From Aeromonas dhakensis (lineage in GTDB: Bacteria > Pseudomonadota > Gammaproteobacteria > Enterobacterales > Aeromonadaceae), in the NCBI RefSeq assembly GCF_000820305.1, contig NZ_CDBH01000061.1:130797-194796 (forward strand): a stretch of DNA of 64,000 bases, in the 5' to 3' direction. Positions 55,297-64,000 of the stretch are shown piece by piece. The notes beneath the pieces are model-generated. The model ran no database searches. It saw only the letters and a list, made by a program, of their open reading frames with translations, and was not told the DNA's origin. A program made the translations under genes and the position numbers. Position 1 is the stretch's first letter, and every line of letters starts with the position of its first letter.

Positions 55297-56112
55297 ATGA
55301 CCCAGCCCCTCGCCACAGATGCCCTGACCCGCAGCATGACCGAGGTAGTCGATGCCCTGCATGGCAGCGGCTTCCCGGCAGCCCTGGTGCGCCTGATCCA
55401 GCAGCAGGTGGCATTCGACTGTGCCCTGCTGCTCGGGGTGGGGCAGCGCCCCGTCTACCTCTACGACAACCTGCACCATCAGCGGGCCCTGCTGTTCGAC
55501 CGCTACCTCACCCGCCACTTCAGTCAGGATCCCTTTATGCAGGCGCTGGAACAGGGTCTGGGGGCCGGGGTCTGGACCCTGGCGCAGGTGTCGCGGGGGC
55601 GGCTCGACCCCGAGTATCGCCACCACTTCTATCAGGCCACCGGCTGGCAGGAGGAGGTGGGACTGATCCTGCCGGTACGCGACGGCCTCACCCTGATGCT
55701 GTTTCTGGGTCGGCTCGACAAGCGCAGCTCCCTCTGTCGTGACGAGCTGGCCCGTCTGGAGGCGCTGTTTCCGCTGGTGCATTCGCTGTGCCGCCAGCAC
55801 TGGCGGGAGGGAGCCGCGTTGCTGGCCCAAAGCCCGGCACTGCCGGGTGGCGCCGATCTCAAGGCGACGGTGGAGCAGGCCATCGCCAGCGTGGGGGGCG
55901 CAAGCCTCACCCGTCGCGAGCGCCAAGTGGCGGGATTGCTGTTGCAGGGGCTCGACACCGAGGCCATTGCCGGAGCGCTTGGCATCGGCAGCGGCACGGT
56001 GAAAAATCATCGCAAGCACCTCTACGCCAAGCTGCACCTGCGCTCGCGGGCCGAGCTGTTCCGCTTCTTTCTCAATCACCTCATCACGGCGCCGGCCGGC
56101 ACCTCCCCATAA
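55297..56112 (+). CDS. LuxR-family (NarL-type HTH) transcriptional regulator
   Basis: This 271-residue regulator has a C-terminal LuxR helix-turn-helix (about 205-268; LTRRERQVAGLLLQGLDTEAIA, then ALGIGSGTVKNHRKHLYAKL). The N-terminal 190 residues form an unassigned sensor region resembling GAF-like or autoinducer-binding layouts (PVYLYDNLHHQ, PEYRHHFYQATGWQEEVG). There is no receiver aspartate. I chose the ATG at 55297, the first in-frame ATG after the divergent tyrS region; its ribosome site is weak. No luxI homologue is nearby. Its target is unknown. Confidence 0.8.
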   Translation: MTQPLATDALTRSMTEVVDALHGSGFPAALVRLIQQQVAFDCALLLGVGQRPVYLYDNLHHQRALLFDRYLTRHFSQDPFMQALEQGLGAGVWTLAQVSRGRLDPEYRHHFYQATGWQEEVGLILPVRDGLTLMLFLGRLDKRSSLCRDELARLEALFPLVHSLCRQHWREGAALLAQSPALPGGADLKATVEQAIASVGGASLTRRERQVAGLLLQGLDTEAIAGALGIGSGTVKNHRKHLYAKLHLRSRAELFRFFLNHLITAPAGTSP

Positions 56113-56114
56113 CG

Positions 56115-56142
56115 ACACCACCCCGCCGAGGCGGGGTGGTGT
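56115..56142. terminator. Inverted repeat between the luxR-type gene and exeN
   Basis: The 12-base-pair stem ACACCACCCCGC / GCGGGGTGGTGT (56115-56126 with 56131-56142) lies between convergent stops. The T-runs are weak, so bidirectional termination is probable but not certain. Confidence 0.65.
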
Positions 56143-56172
56143 TGATGCATGCCAGATCAAACAGCTACGCCG

Positions 56173-56928
56173 TCAGATGCGGCCCTGGTAGCGCAGCGGG
56201 AAGCGCCCCTGCCCATCGGGCTGGCCGAGGAAGGGAAGTCCCTGCTTCATCTGCTCCGGCAGATCGGGCCCGGGTTTGAGGGTGCCCTGGAACAGGTACT
56301 GGCGATTGGCCTGCAGCTCCAGCTTGCCCTGCACCTGTACCGCCTCCGAGCCCTGCTTGAGCTCGGCCACCAGCCGGGAGTCGATGCAGGTCAGCTTGAT
56401 CTCGGGATCCCCCAGCACCAGCTTGCCGGCCGGGGTATCGGCATCGGCCCCGTACCAGTAGAGGTTGCCGTAGAGGTTGTCGCACCAGGGGTTGCCCTGG
56501 GCAAACTGATCGAGCTTGAGCTGCAGCTGGCCAGCCACCGTCACCGGCACCGGCAACTGCATCGGCACCCGCGCCAGCAGCCAGGGCGCCGGCACGTTGA
56601 GGGTGATGTCGCGGCCAAAGGCGGCGCCGCTCCAGCCAACCACCCCCTGCCCGTTGAGGCCGCTGCGCTCACCAAAGCGCAGGGAGACCTCAGGGGCAAA
56701 GCGCAGCAGCGACCAGCCGTTGAGCTCCCAGCGCAGCTGGGTCAGCGACTCGCTGGCGTATTGCAGGCGGGCAACCTGGCCGCTCCAGAGGGTGCCGCTC
56801 ACCCCTTCCAACTGCACCAGGGGCGGCAGCGGCAGGTAGCGCACCACCAGAGAGGCCGGCAGCTTGGCCAACAGGAAAACCAGATAGGCCGCCAGAAACA
56901 GCACGGCAATCAGCACTCTTTGCTTCAT
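56173..56928 (-). CDS. exeN: Type II secretion system protein N
   Basis: This 251-residue protein has one N-terminal membrane helix (about 5-22) and a periplasmic beta-rich domain of the GspN family (VSGTLWSGQVARLQY, LRWELNGWSLLRF, GQLQLKLDQFAQGNPWCDN, LELQANRQYLFQGTL). GspN is present only in some systems, including Aeromonas, and its role in the inner-membrane platform is unclear. It is the last gene of the exe operon and lies 61 bases after exeM. Confidence 0.92.
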   Translation of the reverse strand: MKQRVLIAVLFLAAYLVFLLAKLPASLVVRYLPLPPLVQLEGVSGTLWSGQVARLQYASESLTQLRWELNGWSLLRFAPEVSLRFGERSGLNGQGVVGWSGAAFGRDITLNVPAPWLLARVPMQLPVPVTVAGQLQLKLDQFAQGNPWCDNLYGNLYWYGADADTPAGKLVLGDPEIKLTCIDSRLVAELKQGSEAVQVQGKLELQANRQYLFQGTLKPGPDLPEQMKQGLPFLGQPDGQGRFPLRYQGRI

Positions 56929-56989
56929 AGAAAACGACTCGACTACAAACGCCCGATCAGGCGCGAGGCTCTGCTCGGGACGCGTGGTT

Positions 56990-57481
56990 TCATTGGGGAC
57001 GGCTCAGTTGCAAGCGGCGTACCTTGACCAGACCGGGCGCCAGATTCTCGCTGGCCAGCTCGATCACCTGTACCTGCACGCCATGGCGATCCGCCAGGGT
57101 CGCCAGCCAGATCAACAGATCATCGAACGCCACAGTGTCGATCCATACCTGCAGCTCCTGGCCCTGGGGCTGCAGCCGGGCAATCTTGATCTTCTGGTTG
57201 AAGGCGGTGCGGTTGACCACCCCTTCCAGGGTGCCACTGGTATCGAGCTGGCGGCCCTGGCCACCCTGCAGCGCCAGCACCTCTTCACCCTTCTCTTTCA
57301 GCCAGGCGAGAGTCTGCTGCTGGCTCAATACCTGCCGCTCGCGCTCGTCGATGCGGTTGCCGATGGGCTGCCAGATGACCCAGTAGCAGAAGCCGATCAA
57401 CAGTACGCTGCCACCCACCGCCACCAGCCGCTGCTCGCGGGCGCTGATGCTCCGCCACCAGCCTTGTAGTTTGTCCATCAT
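56990..57481 (-). CDS. exeM: Type II secretion system protein M
   Basis: This 163-residue bitopic protein has a single membrane helix (about 19-40, [20 protein letters not shown]) and a small periplasmic ferredoxin-like domain ending in [10 protein letters not shown]. GspM binds GspL in the inner-membrane platform and stabilises it. Its ATG overlaps the exeL stop by four bases (ATGA), so L and M are translationally coupled. Confidence 0.95.
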   Translation of the reverse strand: MMDKLQGWWRSISAREQRLVAVGGSVLLIGFCYWVIWQPIGNRIDERERQVLSQQQTLAWLKEKGEEVLALQGGQGRQLDTSGTLEGVVNRTAFNQKIKIARLQPQGQELQVWIDTVAFDDLLIWLATLADRHGVQVQVIELASENLAPGLVKVRRLQLSRPQ

Positions 57482-58662
57482 GATGATTTCCCCTTCAGCA
57501 CCAGTGCCCCTTCAACCTTGCCTTCGGTACTGCGCACCTCCCCCTGCTGCACCTCGAAGCGCTTGCCGGCCAGCTCGCGAAAACGCTCGATCTCGGCAAA
57601 ACCGGGGGCCGTCACCTGCAGCCTGAGCTCGCCGCGAGCCGCATCGAAACGCAGCACCTCGGGCTTGAGGCCGGGTACTTCGGCGAAGGTGGGCGCCAGC
57701 TCGGTCAGCACCATCAACACCCCGTCCTGGGGCGTCTGCCCCAGCTGCTGGAGGTGCTGGGTCATCTGGCTGCGCACGTTGACGATACGGCTCTCCCCCG
57801 GGAAGATCCGGGTGTAGACCTGCCGGATCTCCGCCTTGAGCGCCTTGTCCTGCTCCGCCAGCTGGTAGAGCTGCACGCCGCGCTGGGCAAACGCCACCAC
57901 CAGCAGCGCTCCGGCCACCACCGCCACCTTGCGCCACTGCTGCCAGTAGCGGGAGTATTCGGTCTGCGGCCGGTAGGGCCCCTGCAGCAGGTTGGCCTGA
58001 CTGGCGAGCGCACCCCGGGCCAGCAGCAGCATGGGCAGCTCGGGATCGGCCGCCTGCCAGCTGGCCGCCGCAATGGCCGGCGGCGGGGTATGGCTGTGAA
58101 TGGTCACCGGCGCCGGCTCCGCCGACAGCAGCATGGCCAGCAGCGGCTCGTCGGCGACGATGCCCTGACAGGGCCCCTGGCGCAGCAGCCACTCCTTGCC
58201 CAGCTGCAGCGCCGACCAGCCCTCGCTCGCCTGCGGCAGCGCCAGCACGTCCGGCAGCAGCTGCCGGCTCTTGAGACCGGCCTGCTCCAGCCAGCCGAGC
58301 CAGGTCTGCATCTTCTCCTTGTCGACCGCCATCAGGTCCACCTCGTGACCCTGATGACCCAGCACCACCAGGTGCAGCTCATCCACGTCGGAGGCGATTT
58401 GCTCCTCTAGCAGATAGGGAAGCGCTGCCGCACTCTGGCGGCTGTATTTGCCCGGCAGGCTCACCCGCCGGAAGATAAGATCGCTGCCGGGCACCAGCAC
58501 CACCGCCGGGCGGCCACCGGCCCGCTCCTGCAGCTCGCCAAGGGCATGGGCCGAGGCCAGGGTACCGGAGGCGATCACCTCCTCTTCCCCGCCCGACCAC
58601 ACCAGCCACTCGACCGGCTGCTGCGCATTGGTCCCCAGACGGATGACCAGACTCTCGCTCAC
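57478..58662 (-). CDS. exeL: Type II secretion system protein L
   Basis: This protein of about 394 residues has an N-terminal actin-like cytoplasmic domain (about 1-240) that recruits the ATPase ExeE, a membrane helix (about 265-283, [17 protein letters not shown]) and a periplasmic ferredoxin-like domain. I chose the GTG at 58660-58662, giving SESLVIRLG as start: AGGAGAG lies six bases upstream and the length then fits ExeL. A longer frame adds a stretch of no recognised homology. It follows exeK by 119 bases, the largest gap in the operon besides exeG-exeF. Confidence 0.92.
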   Translation of the reverse strand: MSESLVIRLGTNAQQPVEWLVWSGGEEEVIASGTLASAHALGELQERAGGRPAVVLVPGSDLIFRRVSLPGKYSRQSAAALPYLLEEQIASDVDELHLVVLGHQGHEVDLMAVDKEKMQTWLGWLEQAGLKSRQLLPDVLALPQASEGWSALQLGKEWLLRQGPCQGIVADEPLLAMLLSAEPAPVTIHSHTPPPAIAAASWQAADPELPMLLLARGALASQANLLQGPYRPQTEYSRYWQQWRKVAVVAGALLVVAFAQRGVQLYQLAEQDKALKAEIRQVYTRIFPGESRIVNVRSQMTQHLQQLGQTPQDGVLMVLTELAPTFAEVPGLKPEVLRFDAARGELRLQVTAPGFAEIERFRELAGKRFEVQQGEVRSTEGKVEGALVLKGKSS

Positions 58663-58781
58663 TAATGTCTCTCCTGCCATGCTCGCTCGCATCCCTCGGG
58701 ATGGGCGGGCGCGCAGCCATGGGCTGCAGTCCAATCGGGGGATGGCGCGGGCCGGCCAACGACCGTCACCCGCCTCCCTTG

Positions 58782-59807
58782 TTATTCGGCGCCGCCGTTC
58801 AGACGGCGCAGCATCACCAGCTTGTTGTCCTTGCCGCGCACGAAGACGCTCTCCAGCCTGGCCCGGGTGTCACCCACCTCGGCAAGCAGCCTGGCCTCGA
58901 AATAGCTGCTCTTGACGTCCAGCGCCGCATCCAGACCCTGGATGTTGCCCACCTGCACCGGCATCTGGTCCGTCATCTCCTTCTTGTTCTTCCACCCCTT
59001 CTGGGGACGGCTGGTCAGCACCCGCTTGGCATCGTCCAGCCCCACCTTGTCCAGATAGAGCGCCACCAGCAGGGCCGACTGCTCCGGCCGGATGGTGTTG
59101 ACGTTCACCACCAGCTTGTCGTTGGGCAGGGCGCACACATAGGGCGCCAGCCGGGCGTACAGTTTGGCGCTCACCCCGCGCACCGCCCGCAGCTCGTCGG
59201 TGCCGAGCATCCACTGGTTGGCGGTCAGATAAGGGGGAGTGAGCCCTTCGTAATAGGCATCCTCGGCGCCGTAGCTCGATACCAGCACGGTATCCTTGTC
59301 GGTCCAGTCGCGGATGGCATCGGTCAACTGCACCGCCTCGTAATCTTCCACCTCGAGCTGCTTGAGCAACGCCTTGAACACCTTGACCGGATAGGGCTGC
59401 TTCTCCAGATCGTCGCCGCTGATCCCGTCCTTCAACGGCACGCTCAGGCTGTTGAGGTTGAAGCAGGATTGCAGATCCCGCACCCGGCCGGTGAGCTTGC
59501 CGTCATCCACCGGGAAGACCGCATCCTGGCGCGCCCAGTTCTGCCCCAGGCTGACCACGTTGGGGTCGTCCTTGAAATCCTGGGCCAGCACCTTGCTCAC
59601 CAGTGCCTCCGCCGACATGGCATACCACCAGGCCTGCTTGCCGGCGGTGAGGTTGGCGGTGCGGCGCAGCTCCAGCTGCAGGCGACCGCTCATGTTGCTG
59701 GCGATGATCACCATCACCGACAGGATGAGCAGCACCACCAGCAGGGCCATGCCCCCCTGACGGCCCGGTGTGGTGCGGGATCGGCCCCGGCCGCGCTTAA
59801 TTGCCAT
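58782..59807 (-). CDS. exeK: Type II secretion minor pseudopilin K
   Basis: This 341-residue minor pseudopilin has the prepilin cleavage site after RQGG, before [15 protein letters not shown], with Val in place of the conserved Glu5, as is normal for GspK. The large inserted alpha domain (about 110-300) is characteristic. GspK caps the pseudopilus with I and J. It overlaps the exeJ end by 11 bases. Confidence 0.95.
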   Translation of the reverse strand: MAIKRGRGRSRTTPGRQGGMALLVVLLILSVMVIIASNMSGRLQLELRRTANLTAGKQAWWYAMSAEALVSKVLAQDFKDDPNVVSLGQNWARQDAVFPVDDGKLTGRVRDLQSCFNLNSLSVPLKDGISGDDLEKQPYPVKVFKALLKQLEVEDYEAVQLTDAIRDWTDKDTVLVSSYGAEDAYYEGLTPPYLTANQWMLGTDELRAVRGVSAKLYARLAPYVCALPNDKLVVNVNTIRPEQSALLVALYLDKVGLDDAKRVLTSRPQKGWKNKKEMTDQMPVQVGNIQGLDAALDVKSSYFEARLLAEVGDTRARLESVFVRGKDNKLVMLRRLNGGAE

Positions 59808-60492
59808 TGTCCGCTCGCTGGCCGCCGGCGCCGATCAGGAACTGGCGGCGAATGGTTCCATAGTCTTCCAGATCCAGCTCTACCGCCAACCCGTAGGGCA
59901 GCACGTTGCGCTGGGTCCACTCCTCTTTCCAGCTGCCCTTGTCGTAGAAGTAGAGTCGCAGCGCCGTCACCCGATCCAGCATCAGCTGAATGCGCGGCTC
60001 GGTGCCTATCACCGGATCCGGGTAGAGGTAGCTCAGCCGCTCCAGCTTGTGATCCTTGAGCCGCCAGCCGACCCGCTGCAGGCCGGAGCGCGGCAGCATG
60101 CCATCGGGGTTGAGCCAGCCGCCGCGCATGAAGGCCATGCCCCAGTCGTCGCTCTGCTGACCGAAGCGGGAGGCCGCCAGCAGCACCTTGTTGCTCTCGC
60201 CGTCGATGCGGCCGCTGCGCGGCACCATCTGGGTGACGTCCCGCTCCAGCACGGAGAAGGCCAGCTGCAGTTCGGAGAGACGTGCCTCCTTGCGCTTGGC
60301 CACCTCGTCGCTGGTGAGCACTCCTTGCAGCACCTGATAGGCGCCCAGGCTCAGGCCAGCGAAGATGGCGATGGCCACCAGCATCTCCAGCAGGGTAAAC
60401 CCCGCCTGACGCCGGCTAATGGAGAGACGTTGGTGAATGTTCATCGGCTGATGCCGGCTCCGGCTTATGGAGACACCTTGATGCAGGTTCAT
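59797..60492 (-). CDS. exeJ: Type II secretion minor pseudopilin J
   Basis: This 231-residue minor pseudopilin has the prepilin motif [21 protein letters not shown]. The N-terminus is odd: [16 protein letters not shown] is followed by a near-copy [15 protein letters not shown], from a 48-base tandem duplication covering 60445-60492 and its neighbour. The upstream ATG overlaps the exeI stop (ATGA); the inner ATG at 60444 would give a normal 15-residue leader. Either start may be used. GspJ joins I and K at the pseudopilus tip. Confidence 0.92.
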   Translation of the reverse strand: MNLHQGVSISRSRHQPMNIHQRLSISRRQAGFTLLEMLVAIAIFAGLSLGAYQVLQGVLTSDEVAKRKEARLSELQLAFSVLERDVTQMVPRSGRIDGESNKVLLAASRFGQQSDDWGMAFMRGGWLNPDGMLPRSGLQRVGWRLKDHKLERLSYLYPDPVIGTEPRIQLMLDRVTALRLYFYDKGSWKEEWTQRNVLPYGLAVELDLEDYGTIRRQFLIGAGGQRADNGN

Positions 60493-60498
60493 CGGCTG
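60397..60498 (-). repeat. 48-base imperfect tandem duplication at the exeI-exeJ junction
   Basis: Read on the minus strand, ATCAGCCGATGAACCTGCAT and ATCAGCCGATGAACATTCAC start 48 bases apart, and the similarity continues through CAA..GTCTCCAT.AGCCGG. The unit carries the last codons of exeI, its stop, and the first codons of exeJ. It keeps the reading frame and duplicates the start codon of exeJ. Ends are approximate. Confidence 0.75.
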
Positions 60499-60848
60499 AT
60501 ATAGGTCCGGATCATGGCCACCGGGCTGTCGGCCTTGGGCGCAGTGCGCACTTCCATGTCCAGCGCCTTGAAGTTGCTGTCGGCGGTGGCGACGCCGCGA
60601 TAGCGCCAGTACCAGGTCTGGCCCGCCATCTGCTCGTCCCCCTCCACCCAGCTGTCACCTGGCCACTTGGCTTCGAGCTTCTGCTGCACCAGCTGGTTCT
60701 CCACCACCCAGGTTGCCAGGGTCTTCTGTTCCAGATAGTTGAGGCCGGAGAGGTGTTCGCTGGCGGTCTTCATCACCGCCAGCCCGGCGATGGCGAACAC
60801 CGCCAGTGCCACCATGACTTCCAGCAGGGTCATGCCGCGGGCGTTCAT
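60489..60848 (-). CDS. exeI: Type II secretion minor pseudopilin I
   Basis: This 119-residue minor pseudopilin has a very short leader, [20 protein letters not shown], and the family segments [17 protein letters not shown] and WYWRYRGV. GspI nucleates the I-J-K tip complex. Its ATG overlaps the exeH stop by four bases and its stop overlaps the exeJ start, so H-I-J are translationally coupled. Confidence 0.95.
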   Translation of the reverse strand: MNARGMTLLEVMVALAVFAIAGLAVMKTASEHLSGLNYLEQKTLATWVVENQLVQQKLEAKWPGDSWVEGDEQMAGQTWYWRYRGVATADSNFKALDMEVRTAPKADSPVAMIRTYISR

Positions 60849-61408
60849 TCCTCTTCCTCCTCGTCCTGCAGCAGGCGCAGGCGGCCGAACTCGTCCGCCT
60901 TGACCGTGCGCACATAGCGCTGATCGTCGTCCTGCTGGGTCAGGGTCAGCACGAAGGGGGTCAGCTCGCCACCGGGAAAGATGAACACCTGGGGCGTGCG
61001 CTCCTTCTCGTCGCGCCCCTTCTCGTACTTTTCGTCGGAGTCGGTCCGCCAGCTGAAACCCTCGAGCTCGATGGCCAGCTGCATGTTGTCGGGCAGCTCG
61101 ACCCGATCCAGCAGCTTGTCGCCGCTCATCACCTGCCACTTGCGATCCTTGGCCGCGCGCTGCATGAACTGCCAGCCGTTGTCCTCGACACGCAGGCCCA
61201 CCAGCCGGCCATCCATCACCGAGTACTCCTGCGCCTGCTGCAGCACGGCCATGAAGCGGCGTGCCTGCTTGTCGAGCTCTCTATCCCCCCTGGCACCGCC
61301 CATGCTGAGGGTGACGGCAGTGGCCACCAGACCCATCAACATGGCCACCAGCAACACTTCCAGCAGGGTAAAACCGGCCTGGCGACGGGCAGAAGAGGCC
61401 ACCTTCAT
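60845..61408 (-). CDS. exeH: Type II secretion minor pseudopilin H
   Basis: This 187-residue minor pseudopilin has the leader MKVASSARRQAG followed by FTLLEVLLVAMLMGL. The globular domain has the GspH core (ARRFMAVLQQAQEYSVMDGRLVGL). It ends in an acidic run (DEEEEE), which overlaps the start of exeI. GspH links the tip complex to the ExeG shaft. Confidence 0.95.
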   Translation of the reverse strand: MKVASSARRQAGFTLLEVLLVAMLMGLVATAVTLSMGGARGDRELDKQARRFMAVLQQAQEYSVMDGRLVGLRVEDNGWQFMQRAAKDRKWQVMSGDKLLDRVELPDNMQLAIELEGFSWRTDSDEKYEKGRDEKERTPQVFIFPGGELTPFVLTLTQQDDDQRYVRTVKADEFGRLRLLQDEEEEE

Positions 61409-61455
61409 TCAGGCAGCCTCGGCATGTCTCGGTGAGCGCGACGCGGCGGGATCAC

Positions 61456-61887
61456 TTATTGGAAATCCTTCAGGTTCCAGTTGCCGATGTCGTCATCGGT
61501 ACCGGCTTCGCCATCCAGCCCCATGGAGAAGATGTCGATCTTGCCGAACTGGCCCGGGCTCAGCATCTGATACGGGTTGCCCCAGGGATCCTGCGGCAGG
61601 CGCTTGATGTAGCCCCCTTCCCGGTAGCTGCGCGGCTCAGGTGCGGCGGTCGGCTTGTTGACCAGTGCGTCCAGCCCCTGCTCGGTGGTCGGGTAGCGGT
61701 TGTTGTCCAGCTTGTACATGTCGAGGGCGTTTTCCAGCGCCACTATGTCGGAGACCGCTTTCTGCTGGTCGGCCTTCTCCTTGTTGCCCATCAGGTTGGG
61801 CACCACCAGGCTGGCCAGGATCCCCAGGATCACGATGACCACCATCACTTCCAGCAGGGTAAAACCCGATTGACGACGCTTTTGCAT
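61456..61887 (-). CDS. exeG: Type II secretion major pseudopilin G
   Basis: This 143-residue major pseudopilin has the cleavage site RRQSG-FTLLEVMVVIVILGIL, the shaft helix continuing through NLMGNKEKADQQKA, and the calcium-binding loop near FSMGLDGEAGTDDDIGNW. It is the shaft subunit polymerised by the ExeE/F platform. A 151-base spacer with inverted repeats separates it from exeF upstream. Confidence 0.96.
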   Translation of the reverse strand: MQKRRQSGFTLLEVMVVIVILGILASLVVPNLMGNKEKADQQKAVSDIVALENALDMYKLDNNRYPTTEQGLDALVNKPTAAPEPRSYREGGYIKRLPQDPWGNPYQMLSPGQFGKIDIFSMGLDGEAGTDDDIGNWNLKDFQ

Positions 61888-62038
61888 GACTTACTCCCTC
61901 ACGAAATGAGATGGCATGAACCATCAACGATTAACTGTTAAACCACGATCGTTCGATGACGCCTGTCGGCTAATCGAACCTACGGAGTTGATTGGATTGG
62001 TAGGTTCGAATAGCGAAGCATATTCGAACGTCCGAACC
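61888..62038. other. exeF-exeG spacer with inverted repeats
   Basis: This 151-base spacer interrupts an otherwise tight operon. It contains a perfect 10-base-pair inverted repeat TCGAACCTAC (61974-61983) / GTAGGTTCGA (62000-62009) with a 16-base loop, and further GTTCGA and TTCGAAC copies around it (61950 and 62022). It is A+T-richer than the flanking genes. It could be a transcript-processing or attenuation hairpin, or a small repeat insertion. There is no T-run for a terminator. Confidence 0.6.
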
Positions 62039-63259
62039 TTACAAATTCACCATATTGTTGAGCTCGAGGATCGGCTGCAGGATCGACATCACGATAAACA
62101 GCACCACCCCGGCCATGGAGACCACCAGCATGGGTTCGAACACCCCGAGGGCGATGTTCACCTGGGTTTCGAACTCCCGATCCTGGTTGTCCGCCGCCCG
62201 CTCCAGCATGTTGTCGAGCTCACCACTCTGCTCGCCGGAGGCAATCATGTGCAGCATCATGGGCGGAAAAATCTTGGTTTCATCCAGCGACTTGCGCAGG
62301 CTGGTCCCCTCCCGCACCCGCTCGGTGGCCTCACCGATACGCATGCGGGCAAAGTCGTTGGAAAGCACTTCGCCGGAGATCTTCATCCCCTCCAGCAGCG
62401 GCACGGCGCTGGCGTTGAGGATGCTTAAGGTGCGGGCGAAGCGGGCGGTGTTGAGACCGCGGCTGACCCGGCCGATCACCGGCAGGCGCAGGATTAGCTG
62501 GTGCCAGTGACGGCGACGCTTGTCGTCGGTCAGCCACCAGCGCCAGACAAAGCCGCCCACCAGCAGCAGCAACAGGAACCAGAGGCCGTAGTGCTGCATC
62601 AACTCGCTGGTACCGATGAGGAAGCGGGTGGTGGCCGGCAGTTGCTGACCCATGTGTTCGAACTGGGCCACCACCTTGGGCACCACGGCGGTGAGCAGGA
62701 TGGAGATGACGCCGATGGCGACGCAGGTCAATACGATGGGGTAGATCATCGCCTGCAGCAGCTTGGTGCGCATGTGCTGGCGCTGCTCTGTGTAATCGGC
62801 GAGGCGGTTGAGCACCTTCTCCAGGTGACCGGACTTCTCGCCGGCCGCCACCATGGAGCGGAACAGCTGATCGAACACATGGGGGAAGGCCCCCAGCGAA
62901 TCGGCCAGCGAATAGCCCTCCACCACCTTGCTGCGCACCGTGGCCACCATGCTGCGCAGGTGGGCCTTCTCGCACTGCTCGGCGACGGCCTTGAGCGCCT
63001 CCTCGATGGTGAGGCCGGCCCCCACCAGGGTCGCCAGCTGGCGGGTGATCATCGCAAGCTCGGCGGTGCTGGCACCACGGCGGAACAACACGAAGCGGTT
63101 CGCCTCGCGCTTGGCCTTCTCGGTGGTCTCGTTCACCTCGAGCGGGGTCAGCCCCTGCTCGCGCAACAGCTGGCGTACCTGACGGGCGGAATCCCCCTCC
63201 AGCACGCCACTCTTGTTGCGTCCCTTGCCGTCGAGGGCCTTGTATTCGAATGCTGCCAT
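62039..63259 (-). CDS. exeF: Type II secretion inner-membrane platform protein F
   Basis: This 406-residue polytopic protein has three membrane helices and two homologous cytoplasmic GspF domains, seen in MITRQLATLVGAGLTIEEAL and FARTLSILNASAVPLLEGMK. It is the platform core that the ExeE ATPase drives during pseudopilus assembly. It starts one base after the exeE stop. The spacing to exeG is unusually long. Confidence 0.96.
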   Translation of the reverse strand: MAAFEYKALDGKGRNKSGVLEGDSARQVRQLLREQGLTPLEVNETTEKAKREANRFVLFRRGASTAELAMITRQLATLVGAGLTIEEALKAVAEQCEKAHLRSMVATVRSKVVEGYSLADSLGAFPHVFDQLFRSMVAAGEKSGHLEKVLNRLADYTEQRQHMRTKLLQAMIYPIVLTCVAIGVISILLTAVVPKVVAQFEHMGQQLPATTRFLIGTSELMQHYGLWFLLLLLVGGFVWRWWLTDDKRRRHWHQLILRLPVIGRVSRGLNTARFARTLSILNASAVPLLEGMKISGEVLSNDFARMRIGEATERVREGTSLRKSLDETKIFPPMMLHMIASGEQSGELDNMLERAADNQDREFETQVNIALGVFEPMLVVSMAGVVLFIVMSILQPILELNNMVNL

Positions 63260-63260
63260 C

Positions 63261-64000
63261 TCAGTCTTCCCGGGTCACGCGCAGCACCTCTTCGAGGCTG
63301 GTCTGCCCCTTGAGTACCTTGTCGATGCCGTCGCGGCGGATGCTGGGGGTATGGCCCCGGATCAGTCGCTCGATGGCCAGCTCGCCGCTGGCGCTGTGGA
63401 TCGCCTCGCGTACCGCTTCGTCTACCACCACCAGCTCGTGGATGCCGGTCCGGCCGCGATAGCCGGTGTGGTTGCACTGCTCGCAGCCCACCGGTCGCCA
63501 CACCTGCTGATCCGGCGCCAGCTCGATGCCCATGGCCAGGCGCTCCTGCTCGGTGATGGGGCGCGGGGCGCGGCAATCGGGGCAGAGGGTGCGCACCAGC
63601 CGCTGGGCCAGTACCGCCAGCAGTGACGAGGAGAGCAGGAAGGGCTCGATGCCCATGTCCCGCATCCGGGTGATGGCACCGATGGCGGTGTTGGTGTGCA
63701 GGGTCGACATCACCAGGTGACCGGTCAGCGACGCCTGCACCGCGATCTGGGCGGTCTCGAGGTCACGGATTTCCCCCACCATCACCACGTCCGGGTCTTG
63801 GCGCAGAATGGCGCGCAGACCGCGGGCGAAGGTCATGTCCACCTTGCTGTTGACCTGGGTCTGGCCCACCCCTTCGAGGTCATATTCGATGGGGTCTTCG
63901 ACGGTCAGGATGTTGCGATCCCGCGAGTTGATCTCGGAGAGGGCCGCGTAGAGGGTAGTCGACTTGCCCGAACCGGTCGGGCCCGTCACCAGAATGATGC
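63261..64000 (-). CDS. exeE: Type II secretion ATPase E, partial (5' end beyond the window)
   Basis: About 246 C-terminal residues are visible. The Walker A motif [11 protein letters not shown] lies at the window edge, then the Asp box [19 protein letters not shown], Walker B region [15 protein letters not shown] and the tetracysteine zinc motif (CPDC ... CEQC) with [13 protein letters not shown]. ExeE hydrolyses ATP at the cytoplasmic face to drive pseudopilus growth. Its frame remains open to base 64000, so the N-terminal half lies outside. exeC and exeD are expected upstream of it. Confidence 0.96.
   Translation of the reverse strand, partial: IILVTGPTGSGKSTTLYAALSEINSRDRNILTVEDPIEYDLEGVGQTQVNSKVDMTFARGLRAILRQDPDVVMVGEIRDLETAQIAVQASLTGHLVMSTLHTNTAIGAITRMRDMGIEPFLLSSSLLAVLAQRLVRTLCPDCRAPRPITEQERLAMGIELAPDQQVWRPVGCEQCNHTGYRGRTGIHELVVVDEAVREAIHSASGELAIERLIRGHTPSIRRDGIDKVLKGQTSLEEVLRVTRED

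Noticed and set aside
1..64000. tRNA genes, CRISPR arrays, insertion sequences, prophage genes or integrons
   Set aside because: I saw no tRNA-like cloverleaf with conserved TTCGA arm in the gaps, no regularly spaced direct repeats and no transposase or integrase motifs. Short tRNA-free gaps were read by eye only, so a scan would be needed for certainty.

Overview
The window is a contiguous piece of a high-G+C gammaproteobacterial chromosome, almost certainly Aeromonas. The main reasons are an exe-type type II secretion operon (exeN back to exeE, the last cut by the window edge), an argCBFGH/argE divergon, and typical Aeromonas secreted products: a GbpA-like chitin-active LPMO and a metzincin protease. 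Genes are densely packed on both strands. I see no tRNA, rRNA, CRISPR array, insertion sequence or prophage.

Layout. 1-5.7 kb: the 3' part of a LysR regulator, a DUF1820 protein, the anaerobic yjjI/yjjW glycyl-radical enzyme and activase pair, an AzlC/AzlD amino-acid exporter and an L,D-transpeptidase-like protein. 5.9-13.4 kb: a secreted-enzyme cluster with a tricorn-like S41 protease, a membrane-anchored prodomain-like protein with a metzincin protease, a probable secreted glycosidase and a periplasmic solute-binding protein. 13.4-19.1 kb: an M3 peptidase, a methyl-accepting chemotaxis protein, and gbpA preceded by a clear c-di-GMP-I (GEMM) riboswitch. 19.2-25.1 kb: sulfate uptake (CysB/Cbl-type regulator, cysA-cysW-cysT, sbp) interrupted by an RBBP9-type hydrolase. 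25.2-31.3 kb: small accessory genes, including an A+T-rich and probably transferred OafA-type acyltransferase, and a PaiB-like protein.

31.4-38.8 kb: the arginine operon argC-B-F-G-H (minus strand) diverging from argE, with a tandem ARG-box pair between them and REP-like inverted repeats inside the operon between argG and argH. 38.9-42.2 kb: ppc, followed by a gene-free stretch holding a dispersed-repeat-like element. 42.2-46.4 kb: metB-metL facing metJ across a three-unit MetJ operator. 46.4-56.1 kb: an AraC regulator, csaA, an SdaC/TdcC-type amino-acid permease, cysQ, nudE/yrfG (divergent), an Old-Yellow-Enzyme family oxidoreductase with a divergent LysR regulator, tyrS and a LuxR-type regulator. 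56.2-64 kb: the distal type II secretion operon, exeE(partial)-F-G-H-I-J-K-L-M-N on the minus strand.

The genes fit a secretion-centred lifestyle. The Exe machine at the right edge is the expected export route for GbpA and perhaps for the metzincin protease. GbpA is placed under c-di-GMP control by the riboswitch, and the protease is encoded behind what looks like its own separately encoded, membrane-tethered prodomain or chaperone. Sulfate uptake, CysQ, MetJ/MetB/MetL and the arginine genes make up the biosynthetic part. All calls come from reading the sequence and recalling family features; no database search was run.
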